Positions 22,908 through 32,328 of a stretch of 64,000 nucleotides of DNA are shown in pieces; the first letter of the stretch is position 1, and each line of letters opens with the position of its first letter. The DNA comes from Sanyastnella coralliicola (GTDB lineage: Bacteria; Bacteroidota; Bacteroidia; Flavobacteriales_D; Sanyastnellaceae): the NCBI RefSeq assembly GCF_030845195.1, contig NZ_CP132543.1:1567501-1631500 (forward strand), written 5' to 3'. Below the pieces are notes generated by a model that saw nothing but the letters and a program-made list of their open reading frames with translations, was not told the origin of the DNA and searched no databases. The translations under genes and the position numbers were made by a program.

Positions 22908-24449
22908 TTGAATAAACTAGCCCTCCTCCTCTTAAAAACCTTTGTCGGCCCATTCGTGGTCACATTCATTATTGCGTTGTTCATTCTCGACATGCAATTC
23001 TTATGGGTGTACGCTGATGACCTTATGGGTAAAGGTTTGGAAGGCACGGTGATTCTAGAGCTGATGATCTACGCTTCTGCTCGATTGGTGAACATGGCAC
23101 TTCCGCTCGCCATCCTCATGTCTTCGATCATGACCATGGGGGCGCTGGCTGAACACTACGAGCTCACCGCCATGAAGTCAGCCGGACAATCACTCGTTCG
23201 AATTCTTCGTCCATTGACCATAGCTATTGTTTTTGTCGCCGTCAGCGCTTTCTACTTCTCGAACAATGTATGGCCTATTGCCAACTTGAAGTTCCGAACT
23301 CTTCTATACAGTGTTACGAAACAAAAACCTGCCCTCAATCTCAGCGACGGTGTATTCTACAACGGAATAGATGGCTTCTCTATTCGCGTGGGAAGAAAAG
23401 ACCCTAAAACAGATGAACTTACAGATGTTCTGATTTATGATCACCGAGAATCGTCTGAAGGTAGCCGAACAGTAATCCGCGCTCAGCGAGGTTACATGAA
23501 GCAAACCGAAGACAAGCGTTATCTACTCGTAACTCTAGAAGATGGATACTCCTATGATGAACAAATGGAGTCACAGCGCAAGAACAGTGATCGTCAATAC
23601 CCGCACGTAGCCAATCAATTTGAAAAGCAGATTATGCGGATTGATCTATCATCATTGAGCTTCAATAAAGCAGATGAAGATCTTTTCAAGAATGCCTACG
23701 AGATGATGACTATCAATCAGCTCGAAGATGCGGTAGATTCTATTGAAGTGAATATCCAGCGCAAGCAAGATGATCTTGAGCGCTACGGACTACGAACAAT
23801 GCTTTTCCGTCGCGATTCACTGGCACAGTACCTACCGAGCAATCGCGAGGAAATCGAGCAAGTTGCTATTGCTAACGATAGTTTAGCTTCAGACACTTCT
23901 ATGGTAGCCGTAGCTGAAAGCACTGCCCTTGACACACCACCAGCTCGCAAGGGAATGTTTGCCAGCCTTTCCTATGCGCAACAACGCCGAGCTGTGAACC
24001 AAGCTATTGAAACAAGTAGAAGCTTCCAGAAGAGCATCAACAATGTGCTCGACGATATAAACAGCAAACGAAAATTGGCCAATAAGCACGAGATCGAGTG
24101 GCACCGAAAGTTCTTCCTCGCCTTTTCTTGTGTGGTGCTCTTCTTCATTGGAGCGCCTTTAGGTGCCATTATCCGTAAGGGAGGCCTTGGTCTGCCAACG
24201 GTTGTAGCCATCATTCTCTTTCTAGTTTACTACATACTCACCATCTTTGGCGAACGAATGGTTCGATCAGGGTCTTTGATCCCTGTAGTAGGAATGTGGA
24301 TCAGTTCGGTAATACTCTTCCCAATGAGTGTTTTCCTAACCTACAAAGCCGCTACAGACTCTACGATCATGAATGTAGACTCTTATTTGAACTGGTTTAA
24401 GAAGATCTTCAAGCGAAACAAGAATGCGGATTCTGCAACTGTGCAATAA
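22908..24449 (+). CDS. LptF/LptG-family permease (YjgP/YjgQ)
   Basis: 513 residues. Membrane part of the LptBFG machine that extracts lipopolysaccharide from the inner membrane. Three N-terminal membrane segments (LLLLKTFVGPFVVTFIIALFI near 5-25, ARLVNMALPLAILMSSIMTM near 58-77, ILRPLTIAIVFVAVSAFYF near 103-121), a large periplasmic beta-jellyroll and helical insert (about 130-390), and three C-terminal segments (about 395-490). The insert is longer than in E. coli (about 360 residues), as is usual in this phylum. Start is TTG; no ATG fits. Overlaps the next glycosyltransferase gene. Confidence 0.85.
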   Translation: MNKLALLLLKTFVGPFVVTFIIALFILDMQFLWVYADDLMGKGLEGTVILELMIYASARLVNMALPLAILMSSIMTMGALAEHYELTAMKSAGQSLVRILRPLTIAIVFVAVSAFYFSNNVWPIANLKFRTLLYSVTKQKPALNLSDGVFYNGIDGFSIRVGRKDPKTDELTDVLIYDHRESSEGSRTVIRAQRGYMKQTEDKRYLLVTLEDGYSYDEQMESQRKNSDRQYPHVANQFEKQIMRIDLSSLSFNKADEDLFKNAYEMMTINQLEDAVDSIEVNIQRKQDDLERYGLRTMLFRRDSLAQYLPSNREEIEQVAIANDSLASDTSMVAVAESTALDTPPARKGMFASLSYAQQRRAVNQAIETSRSFQKSINNVLDDINSKRKLANKHEIEWHRKFFLAFSCVVLFFIGAPLGAIIRKGGLGLPTVVAIILFLVYYILTIFGERMVRSGSLIPVVGMWISSVILFPMSVFLTYKAATDSTIMNVDSYLNWFKKIFKRNKNADSATVQ

Positions 24450-25629
24450 ACCACCCTTCCCTCCGAAAGACGGCGGCTGTATTGCCATGAATAATATTTC
24501 GCGCGGTCTCTTAAGTCAAGGCCATGAACTCAAGCTGATCACGATTTACACGCACAAGCATGATCTGGAGCTTGATAAGATGTCGCAAGAGTACATTGAC
24601 AAGACTGACATTGAAGGCGTTTTCGTTGACACCAAGGTGAACATCGTGGATGCTTTCTCGAGCTTGATTACTCAAGATTCGTACAACGTCAGTCGTTTCT
24701 TCTCGCCAGACCTTGATATTCGCTTAGCGAATCTCCTGCGCAGAAAGAAGTTTGACATCATTCACCTCGAGAGTCTTTTCATGACGCCGTATATCGGTAC
24801 AATCAGAAGACACAGCAAGGCGCCCATTGTCTTGCGTTCGCATAACCTCGAATACATTATCTGGGAGCGTATCGCCGAAGGCACAAGGAATCCAGCCAAA
24901 AAGGCCTACCTGAAATACTTGAGCAAACGTTTGAAAGACTACGAGCTCAGCGTGATTCATGATGTAGACGGCATTGCGGCGATTTCTGCTGAGGACGAAG
25001 AGAAATATGCTTCGCTTGGCTTTGAACGACCGCTTCTCACTATCCCATTCGGGATTGACACAGACCAATACCCTTTCTCACCACACAAAAAAGAGAAAGT
25101 CACTTTGTTCCATATTGGTGCCATGGATTGGCGACCAAACCTTGAGGCCATGCTATGGTTTCTAGAAGATGTTTGGCCTTTGATTAACATGAAGTTCCCT
25201 GACCTGGAGCTTCACCTAGCAGGACGAGGCCTGACTGATGATCTTTTGGGTACATCATATAAGAACGTGGTCATTCACGGCGAAGTCGAGTCGGCAAAAG
25301 ACTTCATGGCGGAGCACTCGATCATGATAGTCCCTCTCCTATCTGCCGGTGGTATTCGTGTAAAAATCATCGAAGGTATGGCGATGGGTAAAGCCATTGT
25401 CTCAACATCAGTTGGTGCTGAGGGAATTGATGCAACACCAAACCAACACCTGGCTATCGGAGATGAAGCGGAGACCTTCGCAACAGCCATTTCAAGGTTA
25501 GTTGATGCTCCTGAGCGAATCACGCAAATGGGACATGAAGCCCGAGACCTGGCGTCTAAACTCTTTGACAACAGGGTGATTATAGACAACCTCATTCAAT
25601 TCTACCAAAGCCTGGATTCAGAACGATGA
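24424..25629 (+). CDS. Glycosyltransferase family 4 protein
   Basis: 401 residues. Predicted GT-B sugar transferase. N-terminal donor-type region MRILQLCNKPPFPPKDGG..., and a C-terminal GT4 domain with LFHIGAMDWRPNLEAMLWFL and a later IVPLLSAGGIRVKIIEGMAMGKAIVS, where the 'G-x-x-x-K-x-x-E-x-M-x-x-G' nucleotide-sugar-binding signature is seen (K and E at about 313-316). It overlaps the LptF/G gene by 26 bases and the next glycosyltransferase by four, so these two transferases are a translationally coupled pair, probably for lipopolysaccharide or exopolysaccharide. Confidence 0.88.
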   Translation: MRILQLCNKPPFPPKDGGCIAMNNISRGLLSQGHELKLITIYTHKHDLELDKMSQEYIDKTDIEGVFVDTKVNIVDAFSSLITQDSYNVSRFFSPDLDIRLANLLRRKKFDIIHLESLFMTPYIGTIRRHSKAPIVLRSHNLEYIIWERIAEGTRNPAKKAYLKYLSKRLKDYELSVIHDVDGIAAISAEDEEKYASLGFERPLLTIPFGIDTDQYPFSPHKKEKVTLFHIGAMDWRPNLEAMLWFLEDVWPLINMKFPDLELHLAGRGLTDDLLGTSYKNVVIHGEVESAKDFMAEHSIMIVPLLSAGGIRVKIIEGMAMGKAIVSTSVGAEGIDATPNQHLAIGDEAETFATAISRLVDAPERITQMGHEARDLASKLFDNRVIIDNLIQFYQSLDSER

Positions 25630-26792
25630 AGGTATTTGTCTTAAGTAGCCGTGTACCCTATCCTCTAGAAAAAGGAGATAAACTTCGAATCTATCATCAG
25701 ATTCGACAGCTGTCTCAACACTTTGAGGTGACGCTCTGCTGCTTAGACGCTGATAGTACATCACAAGAAGCCATTGATCACCTAAAGACAATTTGCCACC
25801 GTGTGGAGGTTATTCCACTTCCAAAATGGAAGATCTTATTTCGCATGGCATTTGCTGCAGTGAGCACTCGCCCGTTTCAATGCCACTATTTCTTGCAGCG
25901 AAAGGCGCGTAGAAGAGTTCACGAGTTAATCGATGAAATCAAGCCAGATCATCTCTACTGTCAGCTCATTCGCGTGACCGAATACGTGAAGCACATCCAC
26001 CACATTCCAAAAACTCTGGATTACATGGATGCTTTCAATAAAGGGATGGAGCGCCAATCTAAAACCAGTAAGTGGTACTTACGTCCGATTTGGCGGTTGG
26101 AAGCACGAAAACTAGTGAAGTACGAAAACCTCATTTTCGACTACTTCGAGCATCACACGATCATCTCCGAACAAGACCAAAAGCTTATTTATCACCCACA
26201 CAGGAAACAGATCAAGGTAATTCCTAACGGTGTTGATATAGAGTTTTTTACACCCAAAAAGGCAAACAAAGAGTTTGACATTGTTTTCACAGGCAACATG
26301 TCCTATCCTCCCAATGTAGATACTGCAGTAGAGTTAGCTACTCGCATTCTTCCAATGGTGAAGGAAGAGTTCCCACAAGCATGCTTACTTATTGCCGGAG
26401 CAAGTCCAAACAATCGCGTCAAAGCGCTTCAGAGCAAAGACGTGAAAGTCACAGGATGGGTAGATGATATCCGTGATGCATATGCTAGCGGACAGGTATT
26501 TGCAGCTCCTATGCGCATTGGGACGGGACTCCAAAACAAGTTGCTTGAAGCCATGTCCATGGGCATTCCGTGTGTCACCAGTTCGCTTGCCAACAACGCA
26601 CTACATGCTATTGATGAGAAGCAAGTTTTAGTAGCAGATAACCCCTATGATCAAGCAGCAGCGATTGTTCGTTTACTTCACTCTGCACCAGAGCGTTCAG
26701 AGCTAGGTCAAAATGGCCGACGATTCGTAGAGGACAATTATTCTTGGAAGGCGGCAACAACGGAGCTGATAGATATCATCCGCAATTCTTGA
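25626..26792 (+). CDS. Glycosyltransferase (sugar transferase of TIGR03087 type)
   Basis: 388 residues, GT-B fold. Starts MKVFVLSSRVPYPLEKGDKLRIY, similar to the exosortase/EPS-associated 'sugar transferase' family; C-terminal half with IVFTGNMSYPPNVDTAVELATRI and MRIGTGLQNKLLEAMSMGIPCV (donor-binding motif near 302-319). Overlaps its upstream neighbour by four bases. Substrate not predictable. The family name is from memory of the start motif. Confidence 0.85.
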   Translation: MKVFVLSSRVPYPLEKGDKLRIYHQIRQLSQHFEVTLCCLDADSTSQEAIDHLKTICHRVEVIPLPKWKILFRMAFAAVSTRPFQCHYFLQRKARRRVHELIDEIKPDHLYCQLIRVTEYVKHIHHIPKTLDYMDAFNKGMERQSKTSKWYLRPIWRLEARKLVKYENLIFDYFEHHTIISEQDQKLIYHPHRKQIKVIPNGVDIEFFTPKKANKEFDIVFTGNMSYPPNVDTAVELATRILPMVKEEFPQACLLIAGASPNNRVKALQSKDVKVTGWVDDIRDAYASGQVFAAPMRIGTGLQNKLLEAMSMGIPCVTSSLANNALHAIDEKQVLVADNPYDQAAAIVRLLHSAPERSELGQNGRRFVEDNYSWKAATTELIDIIRNS

Positions 26793-26799
26793 GTGACAC

Positions 26800-26829
26800 T
26801 GTAAATCACCATTTACATTTGTACCTTCG
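26800..26829 (+). promoter_or_regulatory. Inverted repeat and -7-like box before the oxygenase gene
   Basis: TGTAAA-TCACCA-TTTACA (26800-26817) is a perfect inverted repeat and ends five bases before TACCTTCG (26822-26829), which resembles the -7 element TAnnTTTG. The operator overlaps the core promoter region, so repression is more likely than activation. The binding protein is unknown. Confidence 0.45.
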
Positions 26830-26847
26830 GAACATAATTCTTTTGAC

Positions 26848-27807
26848 ATGAAAGACTACGTGATGGGCATCCCTAGCGTCGATCTTGCTGATTTCCTCAG
26901 CGGAGACGCCGATAGAAAAGCGAAATTCGTTAAAGAACTGGGTGAAGCATACCAAAACATTGGCTTCGTTGCAGTGAAGAACCACTTAGTGGGTGATGAA
27001 TTGGTAAAAACCCTTTATCAAGAAGTACCTAAGTTTTTTGCCCTACCTGATGATGTAAAAGAAAAATACGAGATCGAAGGATTAGCAGGTCAGCGTGGCT
27101 ATACCAGCTTTGGTAAAGAGCACGCCAAAGACAGCAATGCAGGAGACCTCAAGGAGTTCTGGCATTTCGGACAAGAAGTGACTGACAATGACCCTATCAA
27201 GTCTCAATATCCTGATAATGTGATTGTAGACGAAGTGCCTGGGTTCAACACTTCAGGGCGCCAAGCTTACGAGCAGCTTGAAGCTACAGGACGTGAAATG
27301 CTTCGCGCCATTGCCATCTTCCTTGAACTTGACGAGAATTACTTTGACGACAAGATTCACAACGGAAATAGCATTCTTCGACCAATCCACTACCCTCCGA
27401 TCACTTCTGAGCCTAAATCAGCAGTTCGTGCTGGGCAACATGAAGACATCAACTTAATTACGCTTCTTATTGGCGCTAGCGCGGAAGGGTTGCAGGTGTT
27501 GAATAAACAAGGAGAATGGAAAGACGTAACGGCTCTTCCAGATCACATTGTAGTCAATGTGGGAGATATGCTACAACGTCTAACAAACGGAAAACTCCGC
27601 TCTACAACGCACAGAGTGGTGAACCCACCGCGTGAAAAGTGGAATACTTCACGTTTCTCTATTCCTTTCTTCCTTCACCCTCGTTCAGAAATGCGCTTGG
27701 ATTGCCTTTCAAATTGTGTGGAGCCAGGACAAGAGCCGAACTTCGCGCCAATTAGCGCGGGAGAATACCTTGATGAACGTCTAGCAGAGATCGGTCTTAA
27801 GAAATAA
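26848..27807 (+). CDS. 2-oxoglutarate/Fe(II) oxygenase, isopenicillin-N-synthase-like
   Basis: 319 residues, usual length. Oxidises a small substrate with 2-oxoglutarate and O2. Iron ligands: H198 and D200 in GQHEDIN, H255 in STTHRVVN; a cofactor R-x-S (RFS, about 264-266) follows. The N-terminal DIOX_N-like domain is at about 5-120. The stop overlaps the next gene's start (TAATG). Substrate is not predictable; the neighbours do not identify it. Confidence 0.88.
   Translation: MKDYVMGIPSVDLADFLSGDADRKAKFVKELGEAYQNIGFVAVKNHLVGDELVKTLYQEVPKFFALPDDVKEKYEIEGLAGQRGYTSFGKEHAKDSNAGDLKEFWHFGQEVTDNDPIKSQYPDNVIVDEVPGFNTSGRQAYEQLEATGREMLRAIAIFLELDENYFDDKIHNGNSILRPIHYPPITSEPKSAVRAGQHEDINLITLLIGASAEGLQVLNKQGEWKDVTALPDHIVVNVGDMLQRLTNGKLRSTTHRVVNPPREKWNTSRFSIPFFLHPRSEMRLDCLSNCVEPGQEPNFAPISAGEYLDERLAEIGLKK
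27474..27486 (+). repeat. Copy of 13-mer CGCTAGCGCGGAA
   Basis: Exact copy inside the 2-oxoglutarate oxygenase gene, read as Ala-Ser-Ala-Glu. Confidence 0.9.
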
Positions 27808-28166
27808 TGAAACTAAGGATCAAAGGAAATTCGATCCGACTTCGCTTACTTCAATCCGAGGTGGCAACTTTGGCTGAAGGTGGAACGGTAAACGAAACCA
27901 CTTCTCTTCCAGGGGCTTCCTTTAGCTATCAACTGGCCGCTTCTGAAGTATCGAAGGTCGAATTGAAACATAATACCCTCTTCATCTTTGCCCAAGACGA
28001 TCAATTGAAATCCTGGGCTACCAGTGAAGATGTTGGAATTTACTCAACGCTTCCCACTGAAAATGGCGACCTTCGAATAACGATTGAAAAGGATTTTACC
28101 TGCCTGACATCTCGTCCAAATGAAGATGAGACAGACAACTATCCGAATCCGAAGGCAAGTCATTAA
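27807..28166 (+). CDS. Small protein of DUF7009-like type ahead of moaA
   Basis: 119 residues. Begins MKLRIKGNSIRLRLLQSEV, a conserved start in bacteroidetes proteins found next to moa genes. The rest is predicted beta-rich without membrane spans; several charged strands (LKHNTLFIFAQDDQLKSWAT). It sits between the oxygenase and moaA and overlaps moaA by one base. Likely a Moco-associated accessory protein; the assignment is by the N-terminus and position only. Confidence 0.55.
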   Translation: MKLRIKGNSIRLRLLQSEVATLAEGGTVNETTSLPGASFSYQLAASEVSKVELKHNTLFIFAQDDQLKSWATSEDVGIYSTLPTENGDLRITIEKDFTCLTSRPNEDETDNYPNPKASH

Positions 28167-29152
28167 TGGTTCTAGAAGACAAATTTGGTCGACGTATTAA
28201 CTACTTAAGATTAGCGGTGACAGACCGCTGCAATCTTCGGTGCCATTACTGTTTGCCAGAAGGCTTCCACAACTTTCTTCCAAAGGACCATTTACTGAGC
28301 TTCGAAGAGATTATCCGTCTACTTCGCATTGTGAGCTCCTTAGGCGTTACCAAACTACGCATTACAGGTGGTGAACCTTTTGTACGCAAAGACCTGATGA
28401 CCTTGCTGCGCATGATTCATCAAGAGCAGTTGTTCGAATCGTTGCATATGACAACCAATGGTGTGCTCACGGAGCCACACATTGAAGAACTCGTAACCTT
28501 GGGATTCAAGAGTATTAATCTCAGCCTTGACAGTCTAGATCGTAAGCGTTTCCTTCAAATCACCAAAAGAGATGAGTTTGAACGAGTGATGAACACACTG
28601 TTGGCTCTCGAAAAATCAGTCATTAAGACCAAGATTAATGCCGTGGTCATGGCAGAAGAGAACACTCAAGACATTCTTCCTTTTGTCCAATTCACTCAAG
28701 ACCACGACGTTCACGTTCGATTCATTGAAGAGATGCCATTCAACGGCACAGGTCGTCAACCAAAGTCAACATGGAATTTCAAGGCGATTGAATCTCATAT
28801 CACCTCAGCTTTTGATTTGGAGCCACTTACCATGGCTCCTGGCGATACTGCTCAGGAGTACTCAATCAAAGGACACATAGGAAGCGTAGGTATTATTGCT
28901 GCCGCTAGTCGCACTTTCTGCGGTTCATGCAATCGTTTGCGCATCGGCCCTCGCGGTGATCTTCAATCATGTCTTTACGGTCCTGCTGATACTTCATTGT
29001 TTGACTTGTTTAGATCAGGCGCTGATGATCTCGCTATCGCGGAACGCTTGACAGCTTTGGTTTCTCGTAAACCCAAGGATGGTTTCGCAGCAGAGAAAGA
29101 ACTCGTAAATTCAGGAGAGCGTCACGCATCCATGGCAACCATTGGAGGATGA
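28166..29152 (+). CDS. moaA: GTP 3',8-cyclase (molybdenum cofactor step 1)
   Basis: 328 residues, normal length. Radical SAM enzyme converting GTP to 3',8-cyclo-H2GTP. N-terminal cluster motif CNLRCHYC (C22, C26, C29), GGEPFVRKDL, and the C-terminal cluster motif with FCGSCNRLR and a third cysteine in QSCLYG. The last residues GG are present, as required for function. Cotranscribed with moeA (overlap of four bases), moaC and mobA. Confidence 0.95.
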   Translation: MVLEDKFGRRINYLRLAVTDRCNLRCHYCLPEGFHNFLPKDHLLSFEEIIRLLRIVSSLGVTKLRITGGEPFVRKDLMTLLRMIHQEQLFESLHMTTNGVLTEPHIEELVTLGFKSINLSLDSLDRKRFLQITKRDEFERVMNTLLALEKSVIKTKINAVVMAEENTQDILPFVQFTQDHDVHVRFIEEMPFNGTGRQPKSTWNFKAIESHITSAFDLEPLTMAPGDTAQEYSIKGHIGSVGIIAAASRTFCGSCNRLRIGPRGDLQSCLYGPADTSLFDLFRSGADDLAIAERLTALVSRKPKDGFAAEKELVNSGERHASMATIGG

Positions 29153-30342
29153 TTACTTACAAAGAAGCGATATCAATTGTTGAGGCCAACTGCTACCAGT
29201 TGAAAGCGGAGACTGTACCCTTGCATCAAGCATTTGGCAGAATTTTGATGGAGGATCTGGTTGCCGATCGGGACTTCCCTCCTTTCGACCGCGTCATGAT
29301 GGATGGTATCGCATTGTCATGGAATGATTGGCAGAGCGGAACACGACTATATACCAAAGAATCAGAGCAATTCGCCGGACAAGCACAAATTGAACGCATT
29401 GGAGAATTCACTTGTGTCGAAACAGCCACGGGAGCGATGCTACCTAAAGGGTGTGACATTATCATCTCCTATGAGTGGTTGATTCAGGAGGGTGAGCAAT
29501 TCCGCGTTAGCGAACAAAAGCCCGTAACGCAATGGATGAACATTCACCGACAAGGAAATGATCGTCAGAAAGGCGCGCTACTTGCAAAGGCAGGCACCAG
29601 AATAGATATGCCCTTGATGACCTCGTTAGCGAGTGTAGGTCAATCAGAAGTGGTTGTAGCTGTGATTCCAAAAATTGCAGTGGTCAGCACAGGAGATGAA
29701 TTAGTTCCGGTTGATCAAACTCCCCTGACCCATCAGATACGCAGAAGTAATGATGTTACGGTGAAAGCCTTGTTGGAAGGCATTTCAGTAGACATTCATC
29801 AGGAACACTTGATTGATGAATCGGCGACCATTAGCAATTGGCTGGAAGGTGCTCTGCAAGAATACGATGCATTGATTTTTAGCGGTGGCGTTTCTATGGG
29901 GAAAAGAGATCTTCTTCCAAAGCTTTTACAAGAACATGGCGTGAATCAACTGTTTCACAAGGTCAAGCAAAGACCCGGTAAACCATTATGGTTCGGAAGA
30001 AACGACACCGTTACAGTGTTCGGATTGCCCGGAAACCCTGTATCTACAGCGATAAACGCTGCCCTTTATGTTCGAGACACGTATCTAAAGAATATTCATC
30101 AACCGTCGAATCAACAAGTAGCACTCGAAGCCTCCATCGAATTCACTCCACCAATGACATTTTTCTGTCCTGTAAAGGTCAATAACAAAGAAGGAAGACT
30201 AGTCGCTACTTCACTAAAGACCAAAGGGTCTGGTGATTATGCCGGTTTAATCGGCACCAACGGTTTCGTTGTATTAGCTGATGCTGAATCTACCTTTGAA
30301 GAAGGCAGCATTCAAACATATATTCCATGGAAGAGAAGTTAA
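29149..30342 (+). CDS. moeA: Molybdopterin molybdotransferase MoeA
   Basis: 397 residues, usual length. Inserts molybdate into adenylylated molybdopterin. Motifs: DFPPFDRVMMDGIA near 41-54, STGDELV near 181-187, FSGGVSMGKRD near 244-254, and the C-terminal domain IV (FTPPMTFFCPVK...). The start overlaps moaA and the end overlaps moaC by 16 bases. No molybdoenzyme gene is in this window. Confidence 0.93.
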   Translation: MITYKEAISIVEANCYQLKAETVPLHQAFGRILMEDLVADRDFPPFDRVMMDGIALSWNDWQSGTRLYTKESEQFAGQAQIERIGEFTCVETATGAMLPKGCDIIISYEWLIQEGEQFRVSEQKPVTQWMNIHRQGNDRQKGALLAKAGTRIDMPLMTSLASVGQSEVVVAVIPKIAVVSTGDELVPVDQTPLTHQIRRSNDVTVKALLEGISVDIHQEHLIDESATISNWLEGALQEYDALIFSGGVSMGKRDLLPKLLQEHGVNQLFHKVKQRPGKPLWFGRNDTVTVFGLPGNPVSTAINAALYVRDTYLKNIHQPSNQQVALEASIEFTPPMTFFCPVKVNNKEGRLVATSLKTKGSGDYAGLIGTNGFVVLADAESTFEEGSIQTYIPWKRS

Positions 30343-30806
30343 GTCACATCAAAGATGGCGAAGCGCATATGGTGAATGTCGGACACAAAGAAGTGACCCA
30401 CCGGACCGCTATAGCAAGATGCATTGTCACTTTCCCGCAAGATGTATGGGGAAGACTGAAAGAAGATGGATTCAACGGCAAGAAAGGTCCCATTCTTCAC
30501 ACCGCTAAAATTGCAGGTATTCAGGCCAGCAAGCGAGTAGATGAATTGATCCCCTTGTGTCACACCTTACCATTAGACTCTTGCGAAATATCATTTGAAG
30601 AACACGCCCCTTCCCTTCATATTTATGCGCAGTGTGAAGTACACAGTAAAACAGGTGTTGAAATGGAGGCATTAACAGCAGCCAACATCTGTGCGTTAAC
30701 TGTCTACGACATGTGTAAGGCACTATCACATGACATTCGCATAACTGCTTGTGAATTAATGAGTAAAACCGGAGGCAAACGCACTTTTCACCGTGAAAAA
30801 ACATAA
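30327..30806 (+). CDS. moaC: Cyclic pyranopterin monophosphate synthase MoaC
   Basis: 159 residues. Converts the MoaA product to cyclic pyranopterin monophosphate. MVNVGHKEVTHRTAIARC near the start, LIPLCHTLPLDS (catalytic region) near 74-85, and GVEMEALTAAN...VYDMCKA near 109-130 with the catalytic Lys/Asp in KTGGKR near the end. Start at 30327 overlaps moeA, as in other moa operons. Confidence 0.94.
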   Translation: MEEKLSHIKDGEAHMVNVGHKEVTHRTAIARCIVTFPQDVWGRLKEDGFNGKKGPILHTAKIAGIQASKRVDELIPLCHTLPLDSCEISFEEHAPSLHIYAQCEVHSKTGVEMEALTAANICALTVYDMCKALSHDIRITACELMSKTGGKRTFHREKT

Positions 30807-31899
30807 AAAACACGCTAAGCTCGAACGTCCACAAGTGGATGATTTTTCAGCTTTTGACATCGGAATCTACGGAGCCCCATGTGGTGCAATTGCAGATTTG
30901 GCGATTGAAGTCGCAGGTCTACTCCCGTCACTCCGCATTGGCTATATTGATGCTGACCACGCGGCATTTGACAATCCTGGATATTCCAATAGAAGGAATC
31001 CTGTTTTTGCCCTAGAGGTTTCGCTGCAAGAAGGTTTTTACTCTCGACATCATTCGATAAACGAGAGTCATCAGCGCAAGACCATTGACAGATCGATTGA
31101 TGTTGCGATCATCAACTCCAATCATTTTGAGGCCAAGAGAACGGTCTTGTTCTATCATCCTACAAAAGAAAAAAGCGTACGTAAACGTACTGCTCAGTTG
31201 GCATCAACGGTCTTGGTCATTGATGAATCTGGAAGCTTGCCTGATGACATTCGATCGCAACTACCTTCAGATGCGAAGTTCATACAGAATGCTCAAGAAA
31301 TTGCTGCATATATCAGCGAGCAACATCGATCCCCTGCCCTTTTCGGATTGGTGCTAGCTGGAGGTAAAAGCCAGCGAATGGGACAAGACAAGACCTTGTT
31401 AAACCTTCATGGAAAGCCTCAATTCGCTCACATGACTGATTTAATTAGCGCTAGCGCGGAATCGGTGTTCCTTAGTAAACGCTCAGATCAGCAATTCGAA
31501 ACGTCTTACCCAACCATTGAAGACAGCTTTCTAGACCTCGGTCCTTACGGAGCTATGCTTTCTGCCTTCAGAAAGCATCCGAATCAAGCGTGGTTAGTGG
31601 TAGCAGCCGACTTGCCGATGGTTGATCAAGCGTTCATTCAAGAGTTGATTGAGCACCGAGATCCTTCGCGATTGGCTACTGCATTTCTAAATCCGGCCAC
31701 AGGCTTTCCAGATCCATTGTGCACCATTTGGGAGCCCCGGGCTTATGAACAACTACTTTATTGGTTGAGTCAAGGGTATAGCTGTCCGCGTAAAGTGCTT
31801 ATTAACAACGATATTCAATTGGTGGAGTCAGCAAGGGCAGACAAGCTATTCAACCTCAATACTCCTGAAGATTTGGAAGAAGTGAAAGGTTTGCTGTGA
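30793..31899 (+). CDS. mobA: Fusion of a degenerate MobB-like domain and MobA guanylyltransferase
   Basis: 368 residues, GTG start overlapping moaC. C-terminal part (about 178-368) is MobA: LVLAGGKSQRMGQDKTLL (nucleotide loop), VVAADLPMVDQ (metal-binding DLP), and the FPDPLC segment; it makes molybdopterin guanine dinucleotide. The N-terminal 175 residues start GIYGAPCGAIADLAIEV and IGYIDADHAAFDN, which align in place with the P-loop domain of MobB but lack the GKT of the Walker A motif, so nucleotide binding is probably lost. A domain fusion of this kind is consistent with the MobAB arrangement; degeneracy is visible. Confidence 0.75.
   Translation: MKKHKKHAKLERPQVDDFSAFDIGIYGAPCGAIADLAIEVAGLLPSLRIGYIDADHAAFDNPGYSNRRNPVFALEVSLQEGFYSRHHSINESHQRKTIDRSIDVAIINSNHFEAKRTVLFYHPTKEKSVRKRTAQLASTVLVIDESGSLPDDIRSQLPSDAKFIQNAQEIAAYISEQHRSPALFGLVLAGGKSQRMGQDKTLLNLHGKPQFAHMTDLISASAESVFLSKRSDQQFETSYPTIEDSFLDLGPYGAMLSAFRKHPNQAWLVVAADLPMVDQAFIQELIEHRDPSRLATAFLNPATGFPDPLCTIWEPRAYEQLLYWLSQGYSCPRKVLINNDIQLVESARADKLFNLNTPEDLEEVKGLL
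31449..31461 (+). repeat. Copy of 13-mer CGCTAGCGCGGAA
   Basis: Exact copy inside the MobA fusion gene, read as Ala-Ser-Ala-Glu. Confidence 0.9.
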
Positions 31900-32328
31900 T
31901 TAAGGTCTAGCTGAAACCCATTCTTCCCCTCCTTCAAAGACTTCCTTTTTCCAGATTGGGACTTCCTTCTTGAGTTCGTCAATAATGAATTCACAGGCTT
32001 CAAATGATGCTTTCCGGTGTGGTGATGAAACGGCTATGACAACAGCGAGTTCGCCAATTTCAAGCTTGCCCAGACGATGGTGACAAACGGCATGACGAAT
32101 AGGCCACTTCTCTATAGCTTGACTGCAGATTTCCTGCATGACCTTCTTCGCCATCGGTACATACGACTCGAAGTCAAGGTAAAGCACCTTGCGATCTCCG
32201 GTGTGATTACGAACCGCTCCGGCAAATACCACTTGACCGCCGCAAGCTGGGTCCTGAACCAACGTACGACATTCCTCAGTGGATAGCGGCTCAAAGCCTA
32301 GGCTAATATGGATATGCTTATCCTCCAC
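31900..32328 (-). CDS. moaE: Molybdopterin synthase catalytic subunit MoaE
   Basis: 142 residues. Large subunit of molybdopterin synthase, converting cyclic pyranopterin monophosphate with sulfur carried by MoaD. Seen: GAVRNHTGDRKVLYLDFESY near 37-56, CHHRLGKLEIGELAV near 82-96, and the C-terminal KKEVPIWKKEVFEGGEEWV containing the catalytic lysines. Convergent with mobA and overlapping moaD by 11 bases. Confidence 0.93.
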   Translation of the reverse strand: MEDKHIHISLGFEPLSTEECRTLVQDPACGGQVVFAGAVRNHTGDRKVLYLDFESYVPMAKKVMQEICSQAIEKWPIRHAVCHHRLGKLEIGELAVVIAVSSPHRKASFEACEFIIDELKKEVPIWKKEVFEGGEEWVSARP

